Source of the DNA: Cladorrhinum sp. PSN259
Lineage: Eukaryota > Ascomycota > Sordariomycetes > Sordariales > Podosporaceae
Direction of reading: 5' to 3'
Assembly: GCA_033725935.1 (NCBI GenBank)
Contig: MU867108.1
Location: 186,001 to 250,000 of the forward strand
DNA length: 64,000 bases
Under the pieces are notes generated by a model, which saw nothing but the letters and a program-made list of their open reading frames with translations, did no database searches and was not told where the DNA came from. The position numbers and the translations under genes were made by a program. Position 1 is the first letter of the stretch; each line of letters opens with the position of its first letter. This document shows, piece by piece, positions 1-11,345 of this stretch.

Positions 1-1126
1 GACGCTCCTGGAGGACCCAGGCGCGCGTGTTGAGCGGTGCCTTCTCGAATGCTTCCCACCACATCTCTGCGTCGACGAGATAAAAGTCTTTGCTGTGGAT
101 GGTCATTTTCACCGGGTGGAGTGCTGTAGCTCGGCGCGGGCGGAAACAGCCTCCTCGGCCGTCGCGACTGGCGGTGGCGGCGATGTTGAGGTGGGAGTTT
201 CCGTAGATGCTGGCCATGAGGACTGACTCCTGCTTCCAGTCTTCTGCCGAGTCCTGGATGATGCAGAGGCAGTCGATCCAGATGTAATCGATGCTGAAAC
301 GCTGGGCTACTTGGACTGCTTCTTGGAAAGTCTTGGGGAGGTCGGTGAGTGGGATTCCTTTCTTGAAGGACGGCAATCTGGCTCCGGTGAGTGTTAATGG
401 GAGGACGCTTCCCCAGGAGTGTGAGAGGGTTGCGTAAGTGAGTCTGGCGGGCATCTCGTCGCCTTCGCAGAGACGCACTTCGGTACCGGAGGCCGAGATG
501 TGAAGCAGACGGGTTGGTCGGTAGGACCCGTCTTGCTGGATGGGGCGACAGGAAGTATGGCTCGTGGTGCAGACTCGAAGCCATTCTTTGGCGCAGGCAA
601 AGCTTTCGTCTGAATTAGTAGAGTTACCTTCTACCGACGAAGAGCGCAGGAGATTTTCGACCTCTGTGGTGCGTTTAGTTTGTAACTGTCAGACTTTGGT
701 TTGATAGAGTGCGTGTAACTCACCTTCTGCAGGCCGAAGAAGAAATGGCATACAAGGGCCTTCATAGTCCGGTATGCCTGCGAGCATATTTGGGCGACTG
801 AAGAAGGCGACGGCCGAGACAAAGACCGGTACGACGGAACCCCTTGGAATAATTCCGGCTTCGACGAAATGATGGTAGATAGCTCCGTAGATGGCACATG
901 CATTGCAGCCAGCATCTGCTGCTGCTTCGATCACCTCCAGGGGTCTTGTGAAGCCCATTGCCGGAACCTCTTCATGTAGGATTTGGAGGAACTCCTCGCA
1001 ATCCTTGCACAAAGTCATCGTAGAGCGTTTTCTCTTGTCAATCGCCTGAAGAATAAGCTGAGCGAAGATGAAAATTATCGACTTGAGGCTCTCAACGAGG
1101 TTTGATGCAAAAGTGGCAGCAGACAT
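1..1126 (-). CDS. HET-domain (heterokaryon incompatibility) protein, 3' end off the window
   Basis: Two exons are visible: 1126..724 and 609 down to the window edge, joined across a GT..AG intron (610-723) that keeps the frame (RPAE-G-DESFACAKEW). The N-terminal part has a Cys pair motif (LCKDCEEF) common in front of HET domains. Exon 2 carries the HET core in order: LTYATLSHSWG, then LTLTGARLPSF, LPKTFQEAVQVAQ, DYIWIDCLCIIQD, then DWKQESVLMASIYGNS and LNIAATAS. HET domains are known in ascomycetes to trigger cell death after recognition of non-self; which partner this one reads is unknown. The start at 1126 is the first ATG; an internal ATG at 1018 (MTLCKDC) is also possible. The C-terminal part, usually the most variable, is missing because the contig ends at LNTRAWVLQERL. 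No frame break is seen in the visible part. Confidence 0.9.
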
Positions 1127-2267
1127 GGATGCCTGAAAGACGTTACATCCGCTTTAGCGTCTTGGCATTAGTATATCACAGTATTACCCTGGTGATAATA
1201 ATGTTATGGGATGGCAACGCAGAGACGGAATGGAATGATGATGAATATTCTGATGTTGTGGGAGAGACAAATCCCACGTGCTAACTACATACAAAAGTGG
1301 CTGACTGCAGCACATGCAGGGTTTGCCCTGCCTGCAGCAGGGTGGGCCACTCATGGTAGGCCACACAACAAATGTTCACAGGCTAGTTCATGTTCTTATA
1401 CCAGGTGAGGGGTTCAGGGGTAACGTAAACATTGACCCTCTGGCAATTGTTTCTTGGAGAAGATGGGAGATTTCCGTCATGGGATATCCGGTCTCTCTAA
1501 GCTTTTACGAATACCGATTTTAAATTTCTTTCAGGTTGCCTCCGCCATGCATGCGCCAAGTTCCAGCGCTTCTGATTGGTTCGACATGCAGATATCAAGG
1601 TCCATTATGGCTTCCCGTGTGCTTTTGCTCGCAGTTCATCCGCAGTTGAATACCCCTCATTTTTTCCTCTTGTCGGGCGCCAACATGTTGTTCAACGGAG
1701 GTCTCTGCTCGTCACAGCACACTCACTCAATTGAGGTTAGGGTTACTGACCTTCCCGAAGCATTCAAATTTGCAGCTCCAGTTACCGAAAAGCCCGTGGG
1801 GTCCTCTTATGAGTAAGCATGGTGATCGACATGCTCATAACCGGAAATGACAGAGGCGACACCGACGCTGAGGTTTGGCGAACTTTGGAATGTTGCCAGA
1901 CGGGCTTAGTGGAGTAGACGGTCTGTACACGAAAAGGTAACTTGAAGGAAGTAAACAAAGAAAAAGGGGCCCGGGCACCCACAATGTGATCACGCCAGTT
2001 GACTAACGACACTAACAGTACCCTCATACTATCAAATCTTGAATCAACGGGACGAAAACAGCTTGAATGAGAGAATTGTCAACCAGAACGCAGAACATAA
2101 TCATGAATTCAATCTACAAAGCTGAATCGAACAAAACTCTGCATGCCGGAAGTAACAGCAGAGACCCCAGTAAACTAATGATAACAAAAACATGACTTAC
2201 TTCTTTCCATGATCCTATTCCTTACATACTTTCACGCCTACCTGGAACACATCCCACCTCCCAACAT
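1127..2267. other. Intergenic, no supported gene
   Basis: Spacer between the start of the HET gene and the 3' end of the first ankyrin/CorA-like gene. Open frames here are short and have no recognisable domain. No repeat or RNA gene was recognised. Confidence 0.5.
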
Positions 2268-5200
2268 TTAAGTAACCACCGCCGGCTCCTCCGTTTGCTT
2301 CTCCACGTCTCCCGGGCCAGGCGTATTCCGCCTTCTCTTCAGACCCACCCCACCTTCTTGATTCCAAAAGTTGCCTAAAAATGGAATCCTATCCCAATTC
2401 GGTTTCCCAGTTTTTTTCTTCTGCGTCTGCTCATCCGTTACTGCCATCCCGCCGGCAGCCGCCGCAGACTTGATGTCTGCAATGTTATCCGTCACTTCCT
2501 CCTGGCGGGCCTTTCTTGAGCGCAGCAGCAAAAGGAACGTGGCGGCCATGATGACTACTATGCTGACTGCTTCGCCTGTGACTGTGAGGGTTGTGACGTG
2601 TTAGCAAGCTTTCTTCCATTGACAGCACAAGTCACTTACGCATGCGCGCTGTGATCCATGACGTGCCGTATCGAGGCTCTCCTTGGTCGTTTAGGGGAAA
2701 TGTGTCGATGGACAAGGCGAATATGGAAGTCATGAATGAGAGCGGCGCCTGGATTAAAGGTAGGGTTAGTATCTTTTAGTTGGGTAGGTACGCATCGGTG
2801 TGAGGATATGATGATGATGAGAAAATACTGACAAACACGACAGTCACTACGGTAAAGACCATAATGTAGTTGTTCAGCTGGCGAGACTTTTCTGCTTCCC
2901 TGGCCGATCTCTTAGCCTCACGAACAGACATTTCCGCCTGCTGAGAGGCCAGCTTTGATTCGTGAAGCGATCCTTGGGCTTGCTTCATTCGGACGAGGTG
3001 GTCGACCTTTTATTATTATTGGATGTTCCAGTCAGCCATTCAGTCTTGGTTTTTGTCATGCCACTTCTACTTGAAACCAAGTTATAGAGCAGGTTGGGAA
3101 GTTACATTTTCGAGGATTTTCTTGGTCTTTTGCTCAAGACGCTCGACCCTTCGGAGGAACTTCTCGGTGAGATTTACGGTGAATTCCAACAGCGACGGTC
3201 GACTGGAAGAATTCGAATTGTCCTCGAGCGCAGTTGTCATTTTGAGTTCTGCGGTCCAGGACGACACGTACTCTTCCATAATGTCCATCTGCTTCGCGCA
3301 CACCTGCCGTATTATAAATAACTCATCGAGCACATCTCTTAGTTCGTATATGAGCTTGACCTCTTCCGTGATGGAGAAATCCATGGTGGTAGCCAAAGCA
3401 CCGGATGCTTCGCTGTCAATCCCTGGCAGAGGGTCATTCAAGGTGTCCCGGAACTTCTGGAACATGGTAACTTCGTTGATTGACTGTGGGTACACGGTTT
3501 ACCATGGGTTTGTGAGTTAGTACTCATTTTTCTCCGAGACTATGGTTTCTCTTGCGAAAGTGTCTGACGTGATGGCGACTTGATAAGAGGGGCATATGTT
3601 GGCAACCTACCAGCTTCCCAACCCAGCTCTCAAAGATCTCGAGGATATCAAAGCCGAGTCTAAAGCCGAAGCACTCTAAGGAACGCGAGACACAAAAGGT
3701 TAAAATATACTCGATGAAAGCATCTGGGCTTTGAAACGCTCCCAGCCACTGGTCTTCGATAATTTCATGTATCTGACTGGCTTTGGAGTCGCCAAGTCTT
3801 TCGGGCATTGCTGTGATGATGGTGCCTAAACCCCGAATGTGTTAATGTTAAATTCCCTTTTGTTAAACCCCGTGCACTGGCGGCCGCCTACCGTCCTCCA
3901 GTTTCCATAACCAGAGCTGGTTGAACATAAGCAGTTTCGGGGCTGCGGACTTTGTTGTCGACTGAAACTTTCGAAGCGCCTTCCAGATGATCTGATCGGA
4001 ATTCCTTGCACTCAGTTCTTGATCCGCCATGTCGTGGTAGTAGGACTCGTCAAGAGTCTGGGGACGCTGGTAGCCAGATCCACCATCGAAACTAGGGTAT
4101 GCAAGCTCCAACTCATCAAGTCGGTCGTCTTTGTGAAGTCCATTCTTGCGAGCAAAGTATGTTTCCGTTTCGTAGTCGAAATATGGGACCTTCAGGAAGC
4201 AGTCAGTACAGGTTATACAATTGAATACTATGTAAAGTTTCATTTCCGACGTACCACCAGTGATACCCATGTCGCGTTCCTGGTGGGCTCCGACTCACTG
4301 AAACCAATGATCGAAATCTGTAGCCGCCAGAGTTAAGCGTTGAACACAGTCCCAAGTCTGAAATCCCACTGAATTTCTCACTCACATGGGGCTTGAGCTG
4401 ACATGAAGACCCAAGAGTGAGCACATTGTGTTCCTTGATGAAATCCAACATCCATGACCATCGTGACGCCCTTCTGCTGGGAAGCTTCATGTGCGCATCG
4501 AAACGGGTATTGATTAGGTCCTGCATTGGGGAGCACCAAGGTCAGTATCAAAGTGCCTTCCATATTGATCCACGTACAAAACCGTGTACGCACCATGATC
4601 CAGGTCATCTAAGTACCGCCCCGTTAGCATTGGTTGATTCATCTGAACGAGAACTTGTAAGGTTAATACACTCACATTGTTGGTGGATACGTGGATCCAT
4701 TTCCAGAGGTCGTCGCCAGATATAGGTTTATCCTTTTTGCCCGAGACATGGATGTAGTGGTTTTCCAGCCGTTCAATCAAGTTTTCCATCGTCGCTTGCT
4801 CAAGGCACTCGTCACTTTGGTGGTAAATCGTCTCATAGACGGACCTTTTGTAGGTTTCTGGTTCGTAATAGCCTGATGGACTCCCTTTCAAACAAAACGT
4901 TATCCCAACATCAAATTTGGAGCAAGTCTTTATGAGGCTTGTGACGGCTGCTTTCGGCCTAACTTCACTCCCCGCCACTGATGATTTGGAACTTGAGCTG
5001 TCTTTAGGTCTCACAATTCTTTCTAGATCTGATCGACCTCCGGGCACGCATTCGAGCGGCGTCTTTCCAGCTACGTTGAACACATTCTGGCTAATCTCCT
5101 CTTTGAGCAATACCAGAGTGGATGTGGTATGGCCATTTGCTATCGCGATGTGCAATGCGGTATTACCTAGCGATGGGTCAGCCTCAGCCTTCCAGCAGCC

Positions 5201-5981
5201 CCTATACAGCAGAGATGCACTCACCTTCAAGATCTTGAAGATTGACCTGCGTATAATGATAGTGATCTAGGAGCACATCTGGCAACCAATCTTGGGCTGC
5301 AGCCCAGTGGAATGGCACTCTCCCGAGGTAGTCAGGGGTCTGACAAAATGTGCTGTCGTCGTCGCAGCCCTCTAAAAGTTTCCGTATCAAAGATGGGTTC
5401 CCTAGCTTAATCACAGCTTCGCACAACACGGTACGTCTGTTTGGGGTGTATTGACCCATAAGATAGAGGTCTTGTTGGTCAACGATGAGCTCGGCAGTCT
5501 CAAAATATCGCTGGTGTACCGCCACGAACAGTGCAGATGTCTTGCCAACCCACTCATAGCCATCTCGAGGCCCCAAGTACCAAGGTGACGGCTCTTTAAT
5601 AGACTCTTCTTTATCATTCTCAACAGGCTTGCGGGCTCCGAACTCTGTCTCATATTGCTCGCTGAACACGTAGTAATCCCTTTCGGTGTTGGGGTCGGCT
5701 CCAAGTGCTAGCAAGCGTTTTACCTCGTCAATGTGTCCTTCATAACAAGCCCTCCAGAACTTTGTGCTGATTTGATATGTTGACTCGGGGGATGAAGGAG
5801 TGGTATTGTGTTTTGACTCTTTACCCTCCAAGTCGTTTTCATGGGTCGCCGAAGCAGGCGCTTTTTCATCGACTGAAGCAGCTATTTGCAGGTCGTTCAC
5901 TTCGGGTGAGCTCGGGGCTTGCGCTTGACTAGGAACAGCTTCCCCGCTTTCGCTGACTGTGGGGGATTCAGCAGTGCTCAT
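2268..5981 (-). CDS. Ankyrin-repeat protein with C-terminal CorA-like membrane domain (copy A)
   Basis: Multi-exon gene starting at ATG 5981. Exon 1 (5981..5225) and exon 2 (5166..4676) hold a Ser/Glu-rich head and several ankyrin repeats (FWRACYEGHIDEVKRLLALG, FHWAAAQDWLPDVLLDHYHY, NTALHIAIANGHTTSTLVLL). A 15-nt microexon (4608..4594, MTWIM) and exon 4 (4520..4386) follow. Next come the hallmarks of the fungal CorA-like family: RPQTLDESYY, FNQLWLWKLEDG, then TIITAMPERL across an intron, FDILEIFESWVG, and a coiled-coil region (LRDVLDELFIIRQVCAKQ). The C terminus has TM1 (TVVTVVF joined to APLSFMTSIFAL) and TM2 (near 2540-2600). The canonical CorA GMN signature is not seen, so cation transport is unproven; such proteins are widespread in ascomycetes with unknown role. 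Its tandem paralogue lies directly upstream. Middle exon borders are inferred. Confidence 0.82.
4594..4608 (-). other. 15-nt microexon of copy A (MTWIM)
   Basis: ATGACCTGGATCATG lies between acceptor TACTTAG and donor GTGCGT, phase 0 on both sides. It links STNN (exon 2) to DLINTRFDA (exon 4). Copy B has the matching microexon, so the exon is conserved. Confidence 0.7.
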
Positions 5982-6073
5982 GGTACTGATGAAGCAGGGC
6001 TTTCACGAAGAAGTTGGGGTACACTATTGAAGTGTCAGAAAAAGTATTCTCCGACCTTGTTGAAAATATTCTG

Positions 6074-6226
6074 GAGGAGGTCTCTGGAGGATATCTTTGG
6101 ATGAGATCTTTGGAGGTGATCCTTGGAAGAGATCTTTGGAGGAGATCCTTGGAAGAGATCTTTGGAGGAGATCCTTGGAAGAGATCTTTGGAGGAGATCC
6201 TTGGAAGAGATCTTTGGAGGAGATGT
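6074..6226. repeat. 13/26-bp minisatellite upstream of copy A
   Basis: Tandem array of a 13-bp unit, GAGATCYTTGGAR, alternating between a CTTTGGAG and a CCTTGGAA form so that the higher-order unit is 26 bp. About ten to twelve 13-mers are present, degenerating at the left end. It lies about 90-250 bp upstream of the ATG of copy A, that is in its promoter or 5' leader. Confidence 0.85.
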
Positions 6227-6935
6227 TGGGTGGAACTGTGCCTGTGCTGCCTAAAATTCAGGAGGAATGACGGCTTTTTGTGCTCCCCGCGTTTCATACC
6301 TGGCACGAGTGAATGCGGCTGGCGGATCTCCTCAAGCTGCAACTGTGATTGGTTTGACCATTTCCGAAGCCCCGCGTGAGTACATCGACAATGATAAATG
6401 ATTTCAAGCAATAAGCATCTCCGCTGGCTGCAGGGGAGGCTGCCGTCTGGGAAGTGATGTCAACAAGTTTGTCGTAGAATTCGAGCACAAGAGCTCCTAC
6501 CAAGGACAGGCTTCTATATCAATAGCACGAGACTGTTATCTGTCTGACAGAAGTCTGTACTACTAACAGACTATATCCTTGTACATCCCGCTTCTGTGGG
6601 GAGACAGGAAGGCTGGAAAGACCACACCTGTGGTGTATTGTATTGTTATGGGAGAGAAAGGAGTTGTGACCACCTCCCCCCATAGCTTCCCTTGTATCTT
6701 GTTGGCAATACTGCATACTGATGTCAGTACCAAGGTAGTACCCTAGATCACTGTATCCTCCTAGCATTAAGTTACCACGAAGACCCGAGAAATTAAAAAA
6801 AAATTACAGCCTCGTTTTACTGCTATTGACACCCATTTAGCCTCCCTAATCTCTTGCTCACGCCGCCCACCCCTTCACATGAACGCTAATTATCCAATGA
6901 CACCGAACCTCAAAATCCTATCGTACTCAGCTTTA
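6227..6935. other. Spacer between the tandem ankyrin/CorA-like genes
   Basis: Upstream region of copy A and downstream region of copy B. Apart from the adjacent minisatellite, no gene, RNA or repeat could be supported here. Confidence 0.5.
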
Positions 6936-9900
6936 TCACGGCGGCGTATCTCCAGCCACCGGAGCGGTATTAGCAGCAAGAGGAGTCGGATTCTCAGCGT
7001 CCTTAACCTTCTGCTTTTTGCCTCTCCGAAGCACCGACTGACCCTTTTCGAAAGCCCGATTAGTAATCCCCGTCACGGCGGCAGGCATACTCTCCCAGTA
7101 CTTTCCGCCACCACCACCGCCACCACCACTACCTCCTCCTTCTTCTTTATCGCCCCCGCCGTTACTAGGTGATGAAGATGGAAGCCGCCAATAACCCAAT
7201 TTCCTCGGCCGCGGTTCCATCTCTTCGAGCTTCTTCTGACGCCGCTTGTTCCTCCCTGTTCGCATGACTAAAAACCCGATGATGATTACGGCCAGACTTG
7301 TTACCTCGCCCGCAACTATGTTGGAGAAAGTTGTTAGTATGTTGCTACGGTGAATTAGGGTGGGAGGTTTTGTGTAAGACTAGAAGGCTACTCAACACTT
7401 TAAAAGGGGTCAAGAAAAGGCCAAAAAAAAACTAAAACAAAACTTACACAGACGCCCTGTTATCCAAGAGGAGATGTACCTCGGTTCGCCGTCCTCATTG
7501 TGTGGGAACATATCAATAGCGAGGGCAAACATAGAGGCCATGAACGAGAGCGGAGTCTGGAAAAGAAGGGTCAGTTTTAGCCATCCATGTTAGGTGTAGG
7601 CATCATGAACGCAAAAGGTAGCATCAAAGCCAAACTTACAAAGACGACAGTGACAATGGTGAATAGCATGATGTAGTTGTTGAGTCGGTGTGACCTCTCT
7701 GCTTCCTCCGACGCAACCCTCGATTCGTTGAGCGAGCTTTGTGCCTGTTTAATCTGTACCAACTTGTCGAGCTTTTGACGCCTAGTCAGCTTACTGCTCG
7801 GTTTAAATCCAATCGTATGTTGGAGTGGAACGAGAAGGTGAAACTTACATTCTCGAGCACCTTCTTCGCCTTGTCCTCGAGCCTCTCGGTGTGTTCGATG
7901 AACTTTTCCACATCACGAACAGCGCTTTTCCCTTTTCCCTGCTCGCTCGGCGTGGTCTTTTCGTAGGGCAGTTCAAGGAACCGGTTTAACAAGTCTTTCT
8001 GTGTCGTACAAATTCGGTTAAGAATGAAGAGCTCGTCCACAACGTCTCTCAGCTCGTAGGTGAGATCCACTTCCTCGGTGATTGACAGATGGGTGTCGCT
8101 GATGGAATCCTCGCCCTCATGACCGGAACGTTTCTTTAAGAAAGTACGGAAATCCTTGAAGAGTTTCATTTCTTGACATGACTACATGTAGCAAAGCTTT
8201 CAGTATCAGTGGCCAGATGGAGCGTAGAAATGCTTACCAGTATGCCAACCCAACTCTCAAAGACCTCCAGAATGTCAAATCCAAACCTAAGATTTGAAGA
8301 GATCAGTGGAAATGTAACGGCAATACTTAGAATGAACTCTATGAATGCATCGGAGTTTGTCCACACGTGATTCGATACTTCCTGTTGGATGGCCTCGTAA
8401 AGCGTGTGCTCGGGACCGTCGTGCCATCGGTCGGGGAAAGCCGTGATGATTGTGCCTGTGTGCAGCCATCCCTATCAGTCAACATCAAAAGTCCTCTTTG
8501 TGGAAAGCAAGAAAAGAATGGGCCATACCATCACCGAGCTTCCAAAGCCACAGCTGATTAACCATCAGAAGCTTGGCTTCCCCAGGCTCCTCTGGCGATT
8601 TCTCTTTTTTGGCTTCTGCGCCGGACCCTCTAACGCGCTCCGACTTGCGGAACCACTTATAAACAACTTGGTCTTTGTTGCGATCACCCAAATCCCCATT
8701 CTGCAAGCCGTCGTAGTATGACTGGTCCAAAGTTTGGGGGTGCTGAAGGCCGGATTCACCATCAAAGTGAGGGTACTGCATCCATAGCTCCGCCAACCGT
8801 TTATGCTTGGCGACCTCGTGTGTCTTTTTGCATCGACCATCGAGATACTGATCGGACTCGAAGTCGATATACGGAATCTAGCATTCCCAGAGGTTAGTTT
8901 GGGGACCGAAGCACACTAACACCGGTTCTATCTTGCAGAGAAGCAATGATGGAATGTTAAAGGCGATTACCTACTGCCAGAGATACCCATTTATCAGGTT
9001 CCGTTGTTGGGTTCTGGCAAGCGGCTTTCACCTGACCTGGAAGTTAGCCTCTGGCTGCATGGAGCCACGAGTGAGACAGTTACATGGGGCTTTAATTGAC
9101 GGGACGTCCCGTGATTCGATACGCAGCTCGTCTCAAAGAAGTCGGTCATATTCCAATACTCCTCACGTTTGCCCCTGCGGCTTGAAGAGTGGAACATGGT
9201 TACGAGTAGGTCCTATTGAGGGTATTATGAGACCTTTCTGCCTTGAGAATCTATATTGGGTGTAGTTTGACCGTACCTTGATCCAAGTCATCTATAAGAG
9301 AAGATGTTAGTACCGTATGGAGTGGCCGAGATAGCCTTTCCTACTTACGTTATTGCTTGGTATGTGGATCCATTTCCATATGTCGTCTGTCGGCACATTC
9401 GATGCGTCCTTAGGATTGTCATATTCGACCTCATTAGAAATGTAAAACTTCTCCATCTGATCCTCATAGGTGTCAATATCCGGAAAATAGTCGATCCTAT
9501 ATATAAACTGTGATATAGGCAAGGTGTACGTCTTTACATGGCTGGACCCCTGGCGTGAACGGCGGCCCAATGCGACTTTGAGGGAAAAATCCATGCTCCA
9601 GGGCGGGATTCGACGGGAAAGCGGTTTCCACGGGTCGCATCTCCTTTTTTTCGTCTTCTTGACATTTGTAGGATCTAGTAGAGTTTTCATATCCTTTGGT
9701 ATCAGATCAAGGGCTGTCTTATTCTCCTTATTGATTATACTCTCATCGGCACCCCATGCAAGTAGCAGTTTGACCAGACGAGCATAGCCTTTGGCTGCCG
9801 CTATGTGAAGAGGAGTATGACCTGCAATTTCCATCATGAGTCAGTACAAATGCCCTAAATTAGTTCAAGGTGCACATAAGTCACTTACCCTCGTTGTCTT

Positions 9901-10717
9901 GGATATTCACATCTGCCCCGCACATGAGTAGTAGTCTGCACATATCTTTATCGGTTTGCGGTGGACATCGGCGAACAGCGACGATGAGCGGCGATAAATC
10001 ATCATTAGTCCGGGCATTCACTTTTAGCCCCCCTTGCAACAGTAGCCTGGCCTTTGCCATTTGACCTGCGAAGGCCGAGTAGTGCAAAGGACTCCAGCAT
10101 CGATAGTTAAGGAGGTCGCGAAACTGGGACGCGCTTGGAAGTTGTAGGAGCTGTTTGATCAAATCCTCACTCCCGGACTCAATGACTGCTTGATAAAGCG
10201 CTGTACGCTGGTCTGGCGTATATCTTCGGGCAAGATCGATTTCTTTCTGCTGCAGAAGGAACTCTGCTACCTTGAAATGTTGCTCATCAACAGCAACGAA
10301 GAAAGCCGATACCTTTCCAAACAAAATTCTCGTCGCCTCGTCCCAGTAATCATCTGATTCTGCTTCAATGTTACTCTTTTCACCATTGCCGTTGTCGTAG
10401 GGCATCCATTGTTCCCTATAAGTCTTGTAGTAGTTGCGCTCGGTGTTAACGTCAGCACCCAGGCTCAACAATCGTTTCACTTCTTTGATATTCCCTTTGT
10501 GGCAGGCTCTCCAGAACAGTGTATTGCCTTTATTCATTACATCAGGTGCGGCAGGGATGTGGTAGAAACTCGCATTCTCCCCTCCGTGGTCGTTTTCTCC
10601 TGGAAGCGACCCGCTGGCTCCAGCCCCTCCCGTCGCCGAAGGAACTGGCGCATCATCGTCTTGGTCGCGGGTAAGGGAGTGGTCTCTGGAAGGGGAGGAG
10701 GATACTTCGTTACTCAT
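6936..10717 (-). CDS. Ankyrin-repeat protein with C-terminal CorA-like membrane domain (copy B)
   Basis: Paralogue of copy A with the same order and intron plan. Exon 1 starts at ATG 10717 with a low-complexity acidic head, then ankyrin repeats (FWRACHKGNIKEVKRLLSLG, WSPLHYSAFAGQMAKARLLL, LIVAVRRC, HTPLHIAAAKGYARLVKLLL). WIHIPSNN is followed by a 15-nt microexon (9291..9277, MTWIK). Then come the CorA-like family marks HPQTLDQSYY, VNQLWLWKLGDG and TIITAFPDRW across an intron, FDILEVFESWVG, and the coiled coil LRDVVDELFILNRICTTQ. TM1 is FTIVTVVF joined to TPLSFMASMFAL; TM2 precedes MRTGRNKRR. The cytosolic tail has a Gly-rich run (about residues 40-55 of the last exon) absent from copy A, with a GGN/CCN microsatellite beneath it. 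Probable duplicate of copy A; function unknown. Borders of middle exons are inferred. Confidence 0.82.
9277..9291 (-). other. 15-nt microexon of copy B (MTWIK)
   Basis: ATGACTTGGATCAAG is preceded by acceptor CTTATAG and followed by donor GTACGG, phase 0. It is the direct counterpart of the microexon in copy A. Confidence 0.7.
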
Positions 10718-11345
10718 TTCGTCGAGTCGTTAGGGCATGCGGCTAAAGATCATCACAATTCCACGTTTTCTGTGAAGACAAGTCGGAAAATAGCAGAGAG
10801 TCCTGTGAGTGAGTCGCAGTGCGTAGACTGGGGACATTACGTTTTTGTCCCCAGGCACACCACTTCCTTGGCGAAGATTGTTATTGAACCATTGTGCATC
10901 CACTTCAGCCGCTCCCGCATATGACAGACTGCAGGCCAGTGGCATTCTTTTATTTTATTGGCTCATGGTGTGCATTTCATTGCATCAATTTCGCGAGCAT
11001 TAAAAACATGCACAAGAAGGTGAACGATTGAGGCTAGCCTCCTCCCCAAAATGGGAATGATAAGCCTGATGGTCATGTACCACCTCAGCTTGAACGCGCT
11101 GCAACCTTGAATATTCTCGGCATTTGCGGACGGCGTTTGAAGGAAAAGGTACGCTGGGCGCGACGAAGTGACAGGACGTCAGGTAATGGGCTCGAACATA
11201 GTCCCTCGTCGTGTTAAGGGCCAGACAGAAAAGGTTCATGTACGAAATGCAGTGTAATGGCTGGGTATTTTTTCTGCGCTTCAAACCTACCCACTCTTTT
11301 TCGGCTCCTGCTACCCCTCTTCACATAATCTTCCCCTCTTCCCAC
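10718..11345. other. Intergenic, no supported gene
   Basis: Upstream region of copy B and 3' side of the BTB gene. Small open frames on both strands overlap each other and carry no motif. Nothing else was recognised. Confidence 0.5.

Noticed and set aside
1454..1816. 120-codon + frame between the HET and ankyrin genes
   Set aside because: No motif, unusual composition and no splice or promoter support.
6074..6226. CRISPR-like array
   Set aside because: Units are contiguous 13-mers with no spacers, in a eukaryotic genome; it is a minisatellite.
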